Of a DNA stretch of 64,000 nt, positions 17,645-26,734 are shown in pieces. Numbering within the stretch: the stretch's first letter is position 1; each line of letters starts with the position of its first letter. The DNA lies in assembly GCF_018327685.1 (NCBI RefSeq), contig NZ_BNEL01000003.1:2790001-2854000 (forward strand), written 5' to 3'. The stretch is from Streptomyces sp. TS71-3 (GTDB lineage: Bacteria > Actinomycetota > Actinomycetes > Streptomycetales > Streptomycetaceae). The notes below the pieces were generated by a model. That model had not been told where the DNA came from and made no database searches. It saw only the letters and a list, made by a program, of their open reading frames with translations. Position numbers and translations under genes: made by a program.

Positions 17645-19903
17645 CTACAGCTCCTTGACCCGGACGTCCCGGTAGGAGATGCGGTCCGCCGTGCTGTGGA
17701 CCTGGAGGCCTATGTAGCCCTCCGCCCAGCGGCGGCCGTCGGTGCCCGGGTCGTCCGACCTCGGGGGCTCGAAGAGCTGCCCGCCGATGTTGTCGAACTC
17801 GTTGATCAGCTTGCCGTTGCGGTACAGCTGGAAGTGCTGGTCGATCACCCGGATCTCGTAGTCGTTCCACGTGCCCTTCGGGGTGACCATCGCCCCGGCG
17901 AGCCCGACCCGGTCGAAGCCGTAGACGGAACCGGTCTTGTACATGTCGCCCGTGGGGCTGTCCAGGATCTGCATCTCGTGGCCGTACTCGATGGCCGCCC
18001 ACTCCGGACGGGACTCCAGCGGGTTGTCGTGCACCTGCGGGAACCGGACGAAGACGCCGCCGTTGGCGTTGGCGTCACCCGCGGCGTCGTCGCGCCACTG
18101 CAGCTTCAGCGAGAAGTTGGCGTACTTGCGCACCGGGTACCAGAGCATGCCCAGGTTGTTCGCCTGCTGGCTGGTGATCGAGCCGTCGTCGTTCAGCTTG
18201 AACGAGCCGCCGCCGACCTGCTCCCACCTGTCCAGCGACTTCTGGGTGCCGTCGAAGATCTTCCGGTACCCGTCGGTCTGGCCGGGCTTGCCGATGCCGG
18301 ACTGCTTCGCCGCCTTGTTGATCAGCCGGTACTCGCGCTGGTCGATGACACCGTCCTTCAGGAGCTGGTCGGTGACCGTCCCCACGTGCTTGAGGAACAG
18401 CGCCTGGGACGTCCACTCCTTCTCGTCCTCGATCAGCTCGTTGATCCGGCACCGGTTGTCGGTCACCCGGTTCGGGATGCCGGTGTCGACCGTGCCGACG
18501 AACACCGTCGCGCGCTCGTCGTACTCGGCACAGGGGGGTGGGGGCACCCCGCCGCCCGGAGCGACCGTGAAGGACGCCGTCCCGGCCTCGCTGGTGTTGC
18601 CCGCCTTGTCGGTGGCCCGGTACGCGACGCTGTGGGCGCCCGTCCCGTCGACGACCACGGGGTCGGCGTAGGCGAGGTACGGGCCGCCGTCGAGCGAGTA
18701 CTCGACCGTGGCCACGCCCGAGCCCTCGTCGCTGGCGGTCACCGTCACCTTGGCGGTGCCGAGGTAGGCGCCGTCGGAGTTCTTCTCGCCGTCGACCTTC
18801 GCGCTCACCTCCGGCGCCGTGGTGTCCTCGGCGGGCGGGGCCACCACCGTGAACTCGGCGGTCTTCTCCGCCGCGGCGTTGCCCGCCTTGTCGGTGGCCC
18901 GGTAGCGGACCTGGTAGTCACCGGGGTCGTGCAGCATCACCGGGGACGTGTACGCCTGCCAGTCGCCGTCCGCACCGATCGCGTACTCGATGGTGTCGAC
19001 GCCGGAGCCGGTGTCGGAGGCCGTCACGGTCACCGTCGCCATGCCGACGTAGGCGCCGTTCGCGTCCTTGTCACCGGTGACGGTGGCCGACGTGTCCGGC
19101 GGCGCGGTGTCGTCCGTCGGGGCTTCCGCCACCGTGAAGTCGACGGATTTCTCCGCCGCCGCGTTGCCGGCCTTGTCGGTGGCCCGGTAGCGCAGGGTGT
19201 GCTGGCCCTGCGTGTTCACCACCACCGCGGAGGTGTACGGCTGCCAGTCGCCGTCCGCCTCCAGCGCGTACTCGACGGTGTCGATGCCGGAGCCCTCGTC
19301 GGTGGCGTCGACCGTCACCGTCGCCGAGCCCACGTACGCACCGTCCGGGTTCTGCTGCCCGTCGACCTTCGCCGAGGTCTCCGGGGCCGTGGTGTCATCG
19401 CCACCGCCACCGTCCGGCGTCACCACCAGGGTGCCGGTCATCTGGGCGTGCCCGGGCATCGAGCAGAAGTAGTGGTAGGTGCCCGGGGTGAGGGTGACCT
19501 CCTGGGTGTACCGGCCGCCCTGCGAGTCGTTGGGGCTGGCCAGGATGTTGACGTGGACGTCGTTGTTGTAGTTCGGGTCGGAGATGTCGAAGGTGAGGGT
19601 GTGCGGCATGCCGGTGGTGTTGCCGGTGGCCGCGCTGTTCTCGAACACGATCGTCGCCGGGCCCGCCACCGCGGTCGTCGGCACCGAGGCGTACTTGGTG
19701 ATGTCGTCGTTCGCGGTCCAGGTGAGGGTCTGGGCCGCCGCCGCGCCCGCGTCGGCCGGCTGCGCGGTGCGCCCGTAGGCGGCCGAGCCGAGGCCGAGCA
19801 CCATCGCCAGGCAGGCCAGCAGTATCAGCCACGGATGGTTGCGGTGCCGCCCGCGCGCCGCGGGACGCCCCGCGGGTCTGTCCTTCCGGGGGGTGCCCGT
19901 CAT
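17645..19903 (-). CDS. Secreted cupredoxin / OmpL47-repeat / DUF1080 protein
   Basis: A 752-residue exported protein. A signal segment lies at about 25-45. A cupredoxin domain at about 55-160 has type 1 copper ligands in GMPHTL and FCSMPGHAQM (His, Cys, His, Met). Three repeats of about 95 residues follow, each with YRATDKAGN, of the OmpL47/Ig-like type. A linker leads to a DUF1080 domain (about 560-752), the fold of 3-keto-disaccharide hydrolases. The start ATG 19903 overlaps the stop of the upstream dehydrogenase gene (TGATG), so the two proteins are translationally coupled. The likely role is cleavage of oxidised sugars outside the cell with electron transfer through copper. The domain calls are firm; the joint role is inferred. 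Confidence 0.
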   Translation of the reverse strand: MTGTPRKDRPAGRPAARGRHRNHPWLILLACLAMVLGLGSAAYGRTAQPADAGAAAAQTLTWTANDDITKYASVPTTAVAGPATIVFENSAATGNTTGMPHTLTFDISDPNYNNDVHVNILASPNDSQGGRYTQEVTLTPGTYHYFCSMPGHAQMTGTLVVTPDGGGGDDTTAPETSAKVDGQQNPDGAYVGSATVTVDATDEGSGIDTVEYALEADGDWQPYTSAVVVNTQGQHTLRYRATDKAGNAAAEKSVDFTVAEAPTDDTAPPDTSATVTGDKDANGAYVGMATVTVTASDTGSGVDTIEYAIGADGDWQAYTSPVMLHDPGDYQVRYRATDKAGNAAAEKTAEFTVVAPPAEDTTAPEVSAKVDGEKNSDGAYLGTAKVTVTASDEGSGVATVEYSLDGGPYLAYADPVVVDGTGAHSVAYRATDKAGNTSEAGTASFTVAPGGGVPPPPCAEYDERATVFVGTVDTGIPNRVTDNRCRINELIEDEKEWTSQALFLKHVGTVTDQLLKDGVIDQREYRLINKAAKQSGIGKPGQTDGYRKIFDGTQKSLDRWEQVGGGSFKLNDDGSITSQQANNLGMLWYPVRKYANFSLKLQWRDDAAGDANANGGVFVRFPQVHDNPLESRPEWAAIEYGHEMQILDSPTGDMYKTGSVYGFDRVGLAGAMVTPKGTWNDYEIRVIDQHFQLYRNGKLINEFDNIGGQLFEPPRSDDPGTDGRRWAEGYIGLQVHSTADRISYRDVRVKEL

Positions 19904-22428
19904 CACTGCGCCTTCCTTGCCAGGTCCTTCGCGGCCGGGGTGGCGGCGCCGCCTGTGTAGGTCACGTGCCACAGCGCCGAGTGCTGGTCCGAGGTGAAGA
20001 AGCCGCGGCCGTAGTCGAGGACGTAGAGCGAGCCGTCCGGCGCGAACTCCCAGTCCATCAGGTTGGCGATGCCGTCGTTGCCGGTCGGGATGATCTGCTT
20101 CAGCGACTCCGAGTGGATCGGCAGCCCGCCGTTGCCCATGGTCTTCGGGTCCATGAGCACCGCGTTGCGCGGCTGGGTCTGGTTGTAGAAGTCACCGACG
20201 AACCACTTGCCGTCCCAGTACTCCGGCCACGCGTTCGGGCCCGCGTTCGCCGCGTTGTAGCGGTAGACGGGACCGTCCATGGTGGCCTGGCCGCCGCCCT
20301 TGAGCCACGGCAGCAGGTACGTGGCCTCGTCCACCTTGTACGACGGGATGCCGTCCGCGTTCCGCGGGTAGTCGGGGGCGCCGCCCTGCGGCGAGTACCA
20401 GATGTTGTTCGGGGTCATCGGCGGCAGGTTGACCAGGCCGTCGTTGTTCGGCGACTCGTTCTTCAGGTGGTCGCAGTCGTACCAGCCGAGCGGCTTGCTC
20501 GGGTCGGGCAGGTTGCGGTCGCGGTAGGGCTGCTTGTTGCCCATGCAGTACGGCCAGCCGCGGTTGCTCGCATGCGTGATCACGGCGAACTGGTCGTACT
20601 TGGCGGGGCCCCAGGTCGTCGACGGGTCGTTGGCGTCCGGGCCCACCCATCCCGCGTAGAGGACGTCGGTCGTCTTGTCGACATAGATCCGCGCGGGGTT
20701 GCGCACACCCATCACGTAGATCTCGCCGCGGGTCTTGCCGCCGCCCTCGTCGGTCTCCTTGCCGGTGAACAGGTTCCCCTCGGGGAGGGTGTACGTGCCG
20801 TCCGGCTCGGGGTGGATCCGCAGGATCTTGCCGTTGAGGTTGTTGGTGTTGCCCGCGGTGCGGCGCGCGTCGGCGAAGGAGACGCCCTTGTAGTTGGGCT
20901 CCGGGTTGTTGCCGGAGTAGCCGTCGCTGAAGCCCGAGGAGTTGTTGTCCCCGACCGCGATGTAGAGGTTGCCCTTGGAGTCCCAGGTCATCCCGCCGCC
21001 GGAGTGGCAGCAGCTGTGCGCCTGGGCGGGCCAGCTCAGCAGCACCTTCTCGCTGCTCAGGTCGAGCTTGTTCGTGGCCTTGTCCAGCGTGAAGCGGGAC
21101 ACCTGCCGGGTGTCCATCTGCGTCTCGCGGTTCAGGCCCGAGAACGGCGCGTAGTAGACGTAGATCCAGCCGTTGTCCTCGAACTTCGGGTCGAGCTCGA
21201 TGCCCAGCAGACCGTCCTCGATCTTGGTGAGCTCGTCGCCGCCGCCCTTGTTGCCGAAGACGTCCAGCTCGGCGGCGAGGGTGACCTGACCGGTCTTCGG
21301 GTCGTAGATGTGGATCTGGCCCTTGCCGCGGCCGACGTTCGGGTCGTTCCAGTCGGTGACCGGGGGCACGCTGCCGTCCCCGCCGCCGCGGCCGATGTAG
21401 AACACCCGCCCGTCATGCGCGATCGTCATGCCGTGCGGCTCGCCGATCTGGTCGTTCTGGCCCGGCTGGTTGGGCTTGGTGACCCGCTCCGCCTTGTAGT
21501 TCGCGTTGATGGTGGCCTTGCAGTCGGCCCGCACGAGACGGGTCGTCCACAGCAGCGCGCCGCGCAGGTGGGTGCGGAAGTCGGCCTCGTCGAAGGTGGA
21601 GGCGGTACCGCCCATCGCGGTGTAGAAGGACCGGCCGCCGCCGTAGTCACGGCACCAGGAGACCGGGTGGTCCCAGCCGTTCGCGCCGTCACCGGGCTTG
21701 TACGTGGACTCGCGCACCCGGGCGACCGTGTGCACCGTGCCGGACGGGTTCTGCTGCCAGTTGAGCCACTGGTCCGGGCGCTTCCACTCCAACGGGAGGT
21801 CCTTGGTGGCCGGGTTGACCCGGTCGCCCACCTCCACCGTGGCCTGCTGCACGCTCGTCGGCGAGCCGGCGGCGGGCCGGGCGCCGATCAGGCCGGTGAA
21901 CCAGTCGGAGTACGGTTCCGCGCGGGCCGCGTCATGGATGCCGACGAACCCGCCGCCGGCCTTCATGTACGCCTCAAGCCCGGCCTCCTGCTCGGGATCG
22001 AGGATGTCGCCACCGCCCGTGAGGAAGACGACGGCGTTGTACGAGCCCATCTTCTTGCCGTCCGTGAAGACCGCCGGGTCGCCGGTGGCCTGCACCTTGA
22101 AGTGCTGTCCGGCCGGGCCCGTCTGGCCGATCCTCTCGATGGCCGCGATGCCGGCGTCGACGACCGGCGACTCGTCGCCCGCCGCGGCCGAGCCGTAGAA
22201 CACCAGCACCTTGACGTTGGCGCCGCCCGGAGGCGACGGAAGGTTCATCCGGGCCGCCACCTCCGCCGGGACGGTCCGCGCGGCGGCCGGCCCGGACAGC
22301 ACACCGGCGGCCAGCGCCCCGGCCGCCACGGCCGCGGCCCAGATCCGCCCCGCGCGCCGCGGCCCCGTGCGTCTTGCTCTGCTCAACCCTGGTGCGGCTG
22401 AGGGTTTTTGATGCGGTATGAACCGCAT
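19903..22428 (-). CDS. Secreted ThuA domain / PQQ-dependent sugar dehydrogenase
   Basis: About 841 residues: a signal peptide (AAAVAAGALAAGVLSGPAAA), a ThuA-like domain (about 70-310, starting VKVLVFYGSAAAGDESP), then a glucose/sorbosone-dehydrogenase-type beta-propeller (about 330-830, with GEPHGMTIAHDG, SCCHSGGGMTWD and GVRNPARIYVD). It should oxidise a sugar or glycoside outside the cell with PQQ. Start choice is uncertain: ATG 22428 or GTG 22440, four codons apart. The ATG lies inside a perfect inverted repeat (22411-22428) that could hide it in an mRNA hairpin. It is the first gene of the pair with the cupredoxin/DUF1080 protein and is divergent from the laccase gene. Confidence 0.
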   Translation of the reverse strand: MRFIPHQKPSAAPGLSRARRTGPRRAGRIWAAAVAAGALAAGVLSGPAAARTVPAEVAARMNLPSPPGGANVKVLVFYGSAAAGDESPVVDAGIAAIERIGQTGPAGQHFKVQATGDPAVFTDGKKMGSYNAVVFLTGGGDILDPEQEAGLEAYMKAGGGFVGIHDAARAEPYSDWFTGLIGARPAAGSPTSVQQATVEVGDRVNPATKDLPLEWKRPDQWLNWQQNPSGTVHTVARVRESTYKPGDGANGWDHPVSWCRDYGGGRSFYTAMGGTASTFDEADFRTHLRGALLWTTRLVRADCKATINANYKAERVTKPNQPGQNDQIGEPHGMTIAHDGRVFYIGRGGGDGSVPPVTDWNDPNVGRGKGQIHIYDPKTGQVTLAAELDVFGNKGGGDELTKIEDGLLGIELDPKFEDNGWIYVYYAPFSGLNRETQMDTRQVSRFTLDKATNKLDLSSEKVLLSWPAQAHSCCHSGGGMTWDSKGNLYIAVGDNNSSGFSDGYSGNNPEPNYKGVSFADARRTAGNTNNLNGKILRIHPEPDGTYTLPEGNLFTGKETDEGGGKTRGEIYVMGVRNPARIYVDKTTDVLYAGWVGPDANDPSTTWGPAKYDQFAVITHASNRGWPYCMGNKQPYRDRNLPDPSKPLGWYDCDHLKNESPNNDGLVNLPPMTPNNIWYSPQGGAPDYPRNADGIPSYKVDEATYLLPWLKGGGQATMDGPVYRYNAANAGPNAWPEYWDGKWFVGDFYNQTQPRNAVLMDPKTMGNGGLPIHSESLKQIIPTGNDGIANLMDWEFAPDGSLYVLDYGRGFFTSDQHSALWHVTYTGGAATPAAKDLARKAQ
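22411..22428 (-). promoter_or_regulatory. Inverted repeat covering the start codon of the ThuA/dehydrogenase gene
   Basis: Arms ATGCGGT and ACCGCAT with a 4-nt loop. On the minus-strand mRNA the AUG is the first triplet of the stem, so folding would block initiation; as DNA it could equally be a protein-binding dyad. Confidence 0.
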
Positions 22429-22516
22429 GTCTTCACCCACCCCTCATCGGTCATAGCAACAGCGCCGATGAAGCTAGACCTCTTTTCATGGTTCGCCAAT
22501 AGGTATCACCGCAATA

Positions 22517-22531
22517 GAACAAACTTTGTCC
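22517..22531. promoter_or_regulatory. Candidate operator dyad in the laccase/dehydrogenase divergent region
   Basis: GAACAAACTTTGTCC is a 15-bp dyad with one mismatched pair, in an unusually AT-rich 200-bp divergent region. It lies 89 bp from the dehydrogenase start and 98 bp from the laccase start, so one regulator could control both. The regulator is unknown; the LacI protein nearby is one candidate. Confidence 0.
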
Positions 22532-22628
22532 TGAGTGTGGATAAACGAAGATCACGCAGCTACCGTGATGCCGTCCCGGGGGCTTCTTGCGCCCCGTGAG
22601 TCTCCGTACCAAGAGGGGGAGTTCGGCG

Positions 22629-23771
22629 ATGAACGACGCTACGGACGAGACACGCGGCAGGGCGGCGGGCGCCGCGGGCGGCGGCGCACCGGACGCGGCG
22701 CCGAGCGGCGGGGCGGCCTCGGGCGGGGGCGCCGCACCGGGACGCGGCGGGCGGGCCGAGGCGCTGGGCAGACGGGCCTTCACCAGCCGGATCCTCGCCG
22801 GCGGCGCCGCCGTGGCCTCGCTGGGCGCGGTCTCCGCCACCGCGGCGGCGCGCCCCGCGGCAGCGGCCCCCGCCGCCCGGACCGCCGCGACGGCCCCCGC
22901 GGGCGGCGAGGCGCGGCACATCAAGATGTACGCGGAGAAGCTGGCGGACGGCCGGATGGGCTACGGCTTCGAGAAGGGCAAGGCCACCGTGCCCGGCCCG
23001 CTGATCGAGCTCAACGAGGGCGACACGCTCTACATAGAGTTCGAGAACACCATGGACGTGGCGGCGAGCCTGCACGTGCACGGCATGGACTACGAGATCA
23101 GCAGCGACGGCACCGCGATGACGCACAGTGAGGTCGAGCCCGGTGGCACCCGCACCTACACCTGGCGCACCCACGCCCCCGGCCGCCGCGAGGACGGCAC
23201 CTGGCGCGCCGGCACCGCCGGCTACTGGCACTACCACGACCACGTCGTGGGCACCGAGCACGGCACCGGCGGCATACGTGCGGGGCTGTACGGCCCGGTG
23301 ATCGTCCGCAGGAAGGGCGACATACTGCCGGACAGGACCTACACGATCGTCTTCAACGACATGACGATCAACAACGTGACCCCGGGCCCCGACCTGGAGG
23401 CCACCGTCGGCGACCGGATCGAGTTCGTCTCGATCACCCACGGCGAGTACTACCACACCTTCCACCTGCACGGGCACCGCTGGGCCGACAACCGCACCGG
23501 CCTGCTGACCGGCCCCGACGACCCCAGCCAGGTCATCGACAACAAGATCGTGGGACCGGGCGACTCCTTCGGCTTCCAGGTCCTCGCGGGCGAGGGCGTC
23601 GGCGCGGGCGCCTGGATGTACCACTGCCACGTGCAGAGCCACTCCGACATGGGCATGGTGGGCCACTTCCTGGTCAGGAAGGCAGACGGCACGATTCCCG
23701 GCTACGAGATGCACGAGCACTCCGGTTCCGGGACGGCGTCCGGAGCGGGTTCCATGGCGCACGGGCACTGA
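22629..23771 (+). CDS. Two-domain multicopper oxidase (small laccase)
   Basis: A 380-residue exported laccase of the small two-domain (SLAC/EpoA) type. All copper-site motifs are present: [17 protein letters not shown] and [12 protein letters not shown]. The N-terminus has a Tat-like motif (GRRAFTSR) before a hydrophobic stretch, fitting folded export with copper. The 40 residues ahead of the Tat motif are a Gly/Ala-rich extension. The start ATG 22629 follows GAGGGGGAG. It oxidises phenols or other donors with O2 as a trimer in known relatives. It is divergent from the sugar dehydrogenase operon and followed by a LacI regulator. Confidence 0.
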   Translation: MNDATDETRGRAAGAAGGGAPDAAPSGGAASGGGAAPGRGGRAEALGRRAFTSRILAGGAAVASLGAVSATAAARPAAAAPAARTAATAPAGGEARHIKMYAEKLADGRMGYGFEKGKATVPGPLIELNEGDTLYIEFENTMDVAASLHVHGMDYEISSDGTAMTHSEVEPGGTRTYTWRTHAPGRREDGTWRAGTAGYWHYHDHVVGTEHGTGGIRAGLYGPVIVRRKGDILPDRTYTIVFNDMTINNVTPGPDLEATVGDRIEFVSITHGEYYHTFHLHGHRWADNRTGLLTGPDDPSQVIDNKIVGPGDSFGFQVLAGEGVGAGAWMYHCHVQSHSDMGMVGHFLVRKADGTIPGYEMHEHSGSGTASGAGSMAHGH

Positions 23772-23906
23772 GCGCGTCCGGACGAGCGCCGCGAGGCCGG
23801 CCCCAGCGCCGCGAGGCCGGCACCGGGCCGGGGAGCGGCGTCCGGGCCGGTCGGCGCCGGGGTCCGCCCCATGTCATCCCTGCGGAGGGCACACAAGGCG
23901 TCCACA

Positions 23907-23918
23907 GGGAGCGCTCTC
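23907..23918. promoter_or_regulatory. LacI-type operator upstream of the LacI gene
   Basis: GGGAGCGCTCTC, with the perfect core GAGCGCTC, matches the CG-centred operators used by Streptomyces LacI sugar regulators such as CebR. It lies 70 bp before the LacI-family gene, suggesting autoregulation. Confidence 0.
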
Positions 23919-23987
23919 TTCCCGGTGCGGAAGCGCGGCTAGGGTGGTCGAGACCATTTCGTCCGCCAGAGTCCCAGGAGCCCGAAG

Positions 23988-25028
23988 GTGAGCGATCCGA
24001 CGACCGACCCGCGTCCCACACTGGAGGCCGTGGCCGCACGGGCCGGGGTGTCCCGGGCCACGGTGTCCCGCGTCGTCAACGGCAGCACGGGAGTCCGCAA
24101 GTCGCTCGCCGAACGGGTCCGGGTCGCCGTCGACGAGCTCGGCTACGTGCCCAACCAGGCCGCGCGCAGCCTCGTCACCCGCCGGCACGACGCCATCGCG
24201 GTGGTCGTCGCCGAGCCGGAGACCCGGATCTTCGCCGACCCGTTCTTCGGGCTGCAACTGCGCGGCATCAGCAAGGAGCTCACCGCCCACGACTCCCAGC
24301 TCGTGCTGCTGCTCACCGAGGGCCCCGACGACTACGCGCGCGTGGGACGCTACCTCTCCGGCGGCCACGTCGACGGCGCGCTCGCGTTCTCGCTCCACCT
24401 GGACGACCCGCTGCCCGGTGTCATGCGCGGCACCGGGGTGCCCACCGTCTTCGGCGGACGCCCCTACTGGTCGGACGGCCAGGCGGACATCCCGTACGTC
24501 GACTGCGACAACCGCGGCGGCGCCCGGGACGCCGTGCGCCACCTGGTGGGGCTCGGCCGCACCCGGATCGCGCACATCACCGGGCCGCTGGACCAGACCT
24601 CCGCGGTGGACCGGTTGGACGGCTACCGCGAGGAACTCGGGGACGGGGACCCGCGGCTGATCGAGGAGTGCGACTTCACCCCGGCGGGTGGCGAGCGTGC
24701 CATGCGCGCCCTGCTCGACCGCTGCCCCGATCTGGACGGCGTCTTCGCCGCCAACGACCTGTCCGCAGCCGGAGCCATCCGCGTGCTGCGCGAGCGCGGG
24801 CTGCGGGTCCCCGAGGACGTCGCCGTGGTCGGCTTCGACGACCTGCTGCATGTCGCGGAGCAGACCGACCCGCCGCTGACCACCATCCGCCAGGACATCC
24901 AGGAGATGGGCCGCCTGATGGCCCGCCTCCTGCTCCAGGGCCAGGGCCGCGTCCCCGGCCCCGGGACGGGCGCGGAGTGGGCTCCGGTCGTCACCCAGAC
25001 GACGCTGGTGCGGCGCGCGTCGGCCTGA
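23988..25028 (+). CDS. LacI family transcriptional regulator
   Basis: A 346-residue LacI/GalR protein. The DNA-binding domain at about 10-65 contains TLEAVAARAGVSRATVSRVV and the hinge helix NQAARSLVTRR. The periplasmic-binding-protein-like effector domain follows, with GLGRTRIAHITGP, FAANDLSAAGAIRVLRERG and GFDDLL. GTG 23988 follows CAGGAG. The effector is probably a sugar or glycoside, which fits the sugar-oxidising genes nearby. Whether it controls them is not shown; a typical LacI operator is found only upstream of its own gene. Confidence 0.
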   Translation: MSDPTTDPRPTLEAVAARAGVSRATVSRVVNGSTGVRKSLAERVRVAVDELGYVPNQAARSLVTRRHDAIAVVVAEPETRIFADPFFGLQLRGISKELTAHDSQLVLLLTEGPDDYARVGRYLSGGHVDGALAFSLHLDDPLPGVMRGTGVPTVFGGRPYWSDGQADIPYVDCDNRGGARDAVRHLVGLGRTRIAHITGPLDQTSAVDRLDGYREELGDGDPRLIEECDFTPAGGERAMRALLDRCPDLDGVFAANDLSAAGAIRVLRERGLRVPEDVAVVGFDDLLHVAEQTDPPLTTIRQDIQEMGRLMARLLLQGQGRVPGPGTGAEWAPVVTQTTLVRRASA

Positions 25029-25121
25029 CGGCCGGGGCTCACCGGGGTGCATGGCGCGCCCTGACGAGGGCGCGGGGCTGTTGTCGTGGGGGCACCTCCT
25101 ACCCCTTGGGGCAGTGCGGGA

Positions 25122-25246
25122 GGCTCCGCCGCGTGGGCGCGACCAGCCGCGACGTGACCGTCGATCGTCACCGTCCCAAGCGGGTGTCTCTGTCGTGTCC
25201 GGACCAGCGGCGGGTGGCTGGTTGCTCGCGCCCACGCGGCGGAGCC
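25122..25246. repeat. Family-B inverted-repeat element, copy 1
   Basis: A 125-bp element bounded by a perfect 21-bp inverted repeat whose left arm begins GGCTCCGCCGCGTGGGCGCG. The interior (CGACGTGACCGTCG, then TGTCCGGACCA and GGTGGCTGGTTGCTC) is closely matched by the element at 37579-37705. No coding capacity is seen. It is MITE-like or REP-like in form. Confidence 0.
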
Positions 25247-25325
25247 GGACATCGACACAGCCCCGCGCCCCTACGGGGGCGCCGCTGGCGCGAAGCGCCC
25301 GAACAGGGCGCAGCAGTGCCCTGAC

Positions 25326-25355
25326 AGGGGCGCGGGGAACTGCGCGACCAGCCAC
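25326..25355. repeat. Family-A intergenic repeat, copy 2
   Basis: AGGGGCGCGGGGAACTGCGC followed by GACCAGCCAC. It is nearly identical to the copies at 51859 and 51980, and present in inverted form at 37791. Confidence 0.
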
Positions 25356-25559
25356 GTCGAGACCGTCACGACGTCACCGTCCGAAGGGGGTAGACGCTGC
25401 CGTGGCCAGGCCACCGCCAGGTGGTGGCACAGCCCCGCGCCGCTGAGTGGGCCGGGGCGGGCCCAGACGTGCGGTGCCCCCGGCGTCGGCGACATGCGGG
25501 CTTCGCCCGTCCGGGCAAGACTCGGTGGGAGAGCACCTCGGGAACCCAAGGAGTGCACC

Positions 25560-26339
25560 ATGCTCACCACCCGATTCGTCGACGGCGCCCCGAACTGGCT
25601 CGATCTCGCCACCCCGGACATGAACGGCGCCCAGGCCTTCTACCGGGACCTCTTCGGCTGGGAGTACCGCCTCGCGGGCCCCGACGCCGGCGGGTACGGC
25701 ATGTTCCGGCTGAACGACAAGGTCGTCGCGGGCGGCATGACCGTCGACCCCGACCAGGGCCCGCCGGCGTGGAGCATCTTCTTCCAGAGCTCCGACGCGG
25801 ACGCCACGGCCCAGGCGGCCGAGGACGCCGGCGGAACCGTGCGCTTCAAGCCCATGGACGTCATGGACCAGGGCCGGATGGCGGTCCTGGCGGACCAGGC
25901 GGGCACCCCCTTCGGCGTATGGCAGCCCGCCGCCAACAAGGGCCTGGACACCGTCAACGAGAAGGGCGCGCTCTGCTGGACCGAGCTCTACACCCCGGAT
26001 GTCGAGGCGGCCACGGGGTTCTTCGCGTCGGTACTCGGCTGGAGCATCGAGCAGATGCCGTTCAGCGGCGGCACGTACACCATCGCGTCCCCCGCCGGAG
26101 GCGGGGAGGACTCGGGTTTCTGCGGCATGATGCCGCTCTCCGCCGACCCGCGCGCCTCCACGCCCTACTGGCTGCCCTACTTCGCCGTCCCGGACGCCGA
26201 CGCGACCCGCGGCAGGGTCCAGGAGCTGGGCGGCAGGGCGCTGGGCACCGCCGTCGACATCCAGGACGTCGGCCGGATCACCCAACTGGCCGATCCCTAC
26301 GGCGCCAGGTTCGCGGTGCTCACCCCCAGCGAGCGCTGA
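25560..26339 (+). CDS. Two-domain VOC (glyoxalase/bleomycin-resistance fold) protein
   Basis: A 259-residue protein with two vicinal-oxygen-chelate domains (about 8-122 and 135-256), each opening with a similar pattern (WLDLATPDMNGAQAFYRDLFGW; CWTELYTPDVEAATGFFASVLGW). This tandem form is common in actinobacteria and usually of unknown substrate. The ATG 25560 follows AAGGAG. The gene is flanked by a repeat-filled gap and a wbl gene, so context gives no function. Confidence 0.
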   Translation: MLTTRFVDGAPNWLDLATPDMNGAQAFYRDLFGWEYRLAGPDAGGYGMFRLNDKVVAGGMTVDPDQGPPAWSIFFQSSDADATAQAAEDAGGTVRFKPMDVMDQGRMAVLADQAGTPFGVWQPAANKGLDTVNEKGALCWTELYTPDVEAATGFFASVLGWSIEQMPFSGGTYTIASPAGGGEDSGFCGMMPLSADPRASTPYWLPYFAVPDADATRGRVQELGGRALGTAVDIQDVGRITQLADPYGARFAVLTPSER

Positions 26340-26485
26340 CCCGTCCGGAGAATGCGGCGCGCCGGGCGCGGCGGCGTGGCTTGTGGGCCCGTGACGCCTA
26401 CACTGACGGTGCCGGAAGGCGGATGGCTTCGGCGTTGATGACTCGTTGATCCGTCGTTTTTCGCGGCCCGGAACGATGCCGTGCC

Positions 26486-26734
26486 ATGCAGATGTACAGC
26501 ACCACGGGGGCAGAACTCGCCTGGCAGCAGCAGGCGCTCTGCGCGCAGGTCGGCACCGACTTCTTCTTTCCCGAGCCCGGCAGCTCGGTACGCGAGGCCA
26601 AGCGCATATGCGAGTTGTGCCAGATGCGCGAAGCCTGTCTGGAGTACGCGCTCACGCATGACGAACGGTTCGGCGTGTGGGGCGGACTCTCCGAGAAGGA
26701 ACGTCTCGACCTGCGGCGCGACGCTCCGTCCTGA
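26486..26734 (+). CDS. WhiB-like iron-sulfur transcription factor
   Basis: An 82-residue Wbl protein. The four cluster cysteines are Cys19, Cys42, Cys45 and Cys51 (CxxC inside CELCQMREAC), followed by the GVWGG turn near residue 63 and a basic end (EKERLDLRR). Wbl proteins bind a [4Fe-4S] cluster and work with a sigma factor. ATG 26486 has no clear ribosome site; an in-frame ATG two codons later is an alternative. Which wbl gene it is cannot be fixed from sequence alone. A 28-bp tandem repeat begins at its stop codon. Confidence 0.
   Translation: MQMYSTTGAELAWQQQALCAQVGTDFFFPEPGSSVREAKRICELCQMREACLEYALTHDERFGVWGGLSEKERLDLRRDAPS

Larger units (their letters stand above)
25029..25559. other. 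531-bp gap filled with repeats
   Basis: No gene is supported here. The gap contains a complete family-B element (25122-25246), a family-A repeat (25326-25355) and short GC-rich hairpins between them. The frames crossing it are biased shadow frames that follow the repeats. Confidence 0.

Noticed and set aside
17696..22401. Long plus-strand frames opposite the DUF1080 and dehydrogenase genes
   Set aside because: They mirror conserved minus-strand coding sequence and consist mostly of Arg, Val, Gly and Ala.
26381..26404. TTGTGG...TACACT as a promoter for the wbl gene
   Set aside because: The spacer is only 12 bp, too short for a normal promoter.
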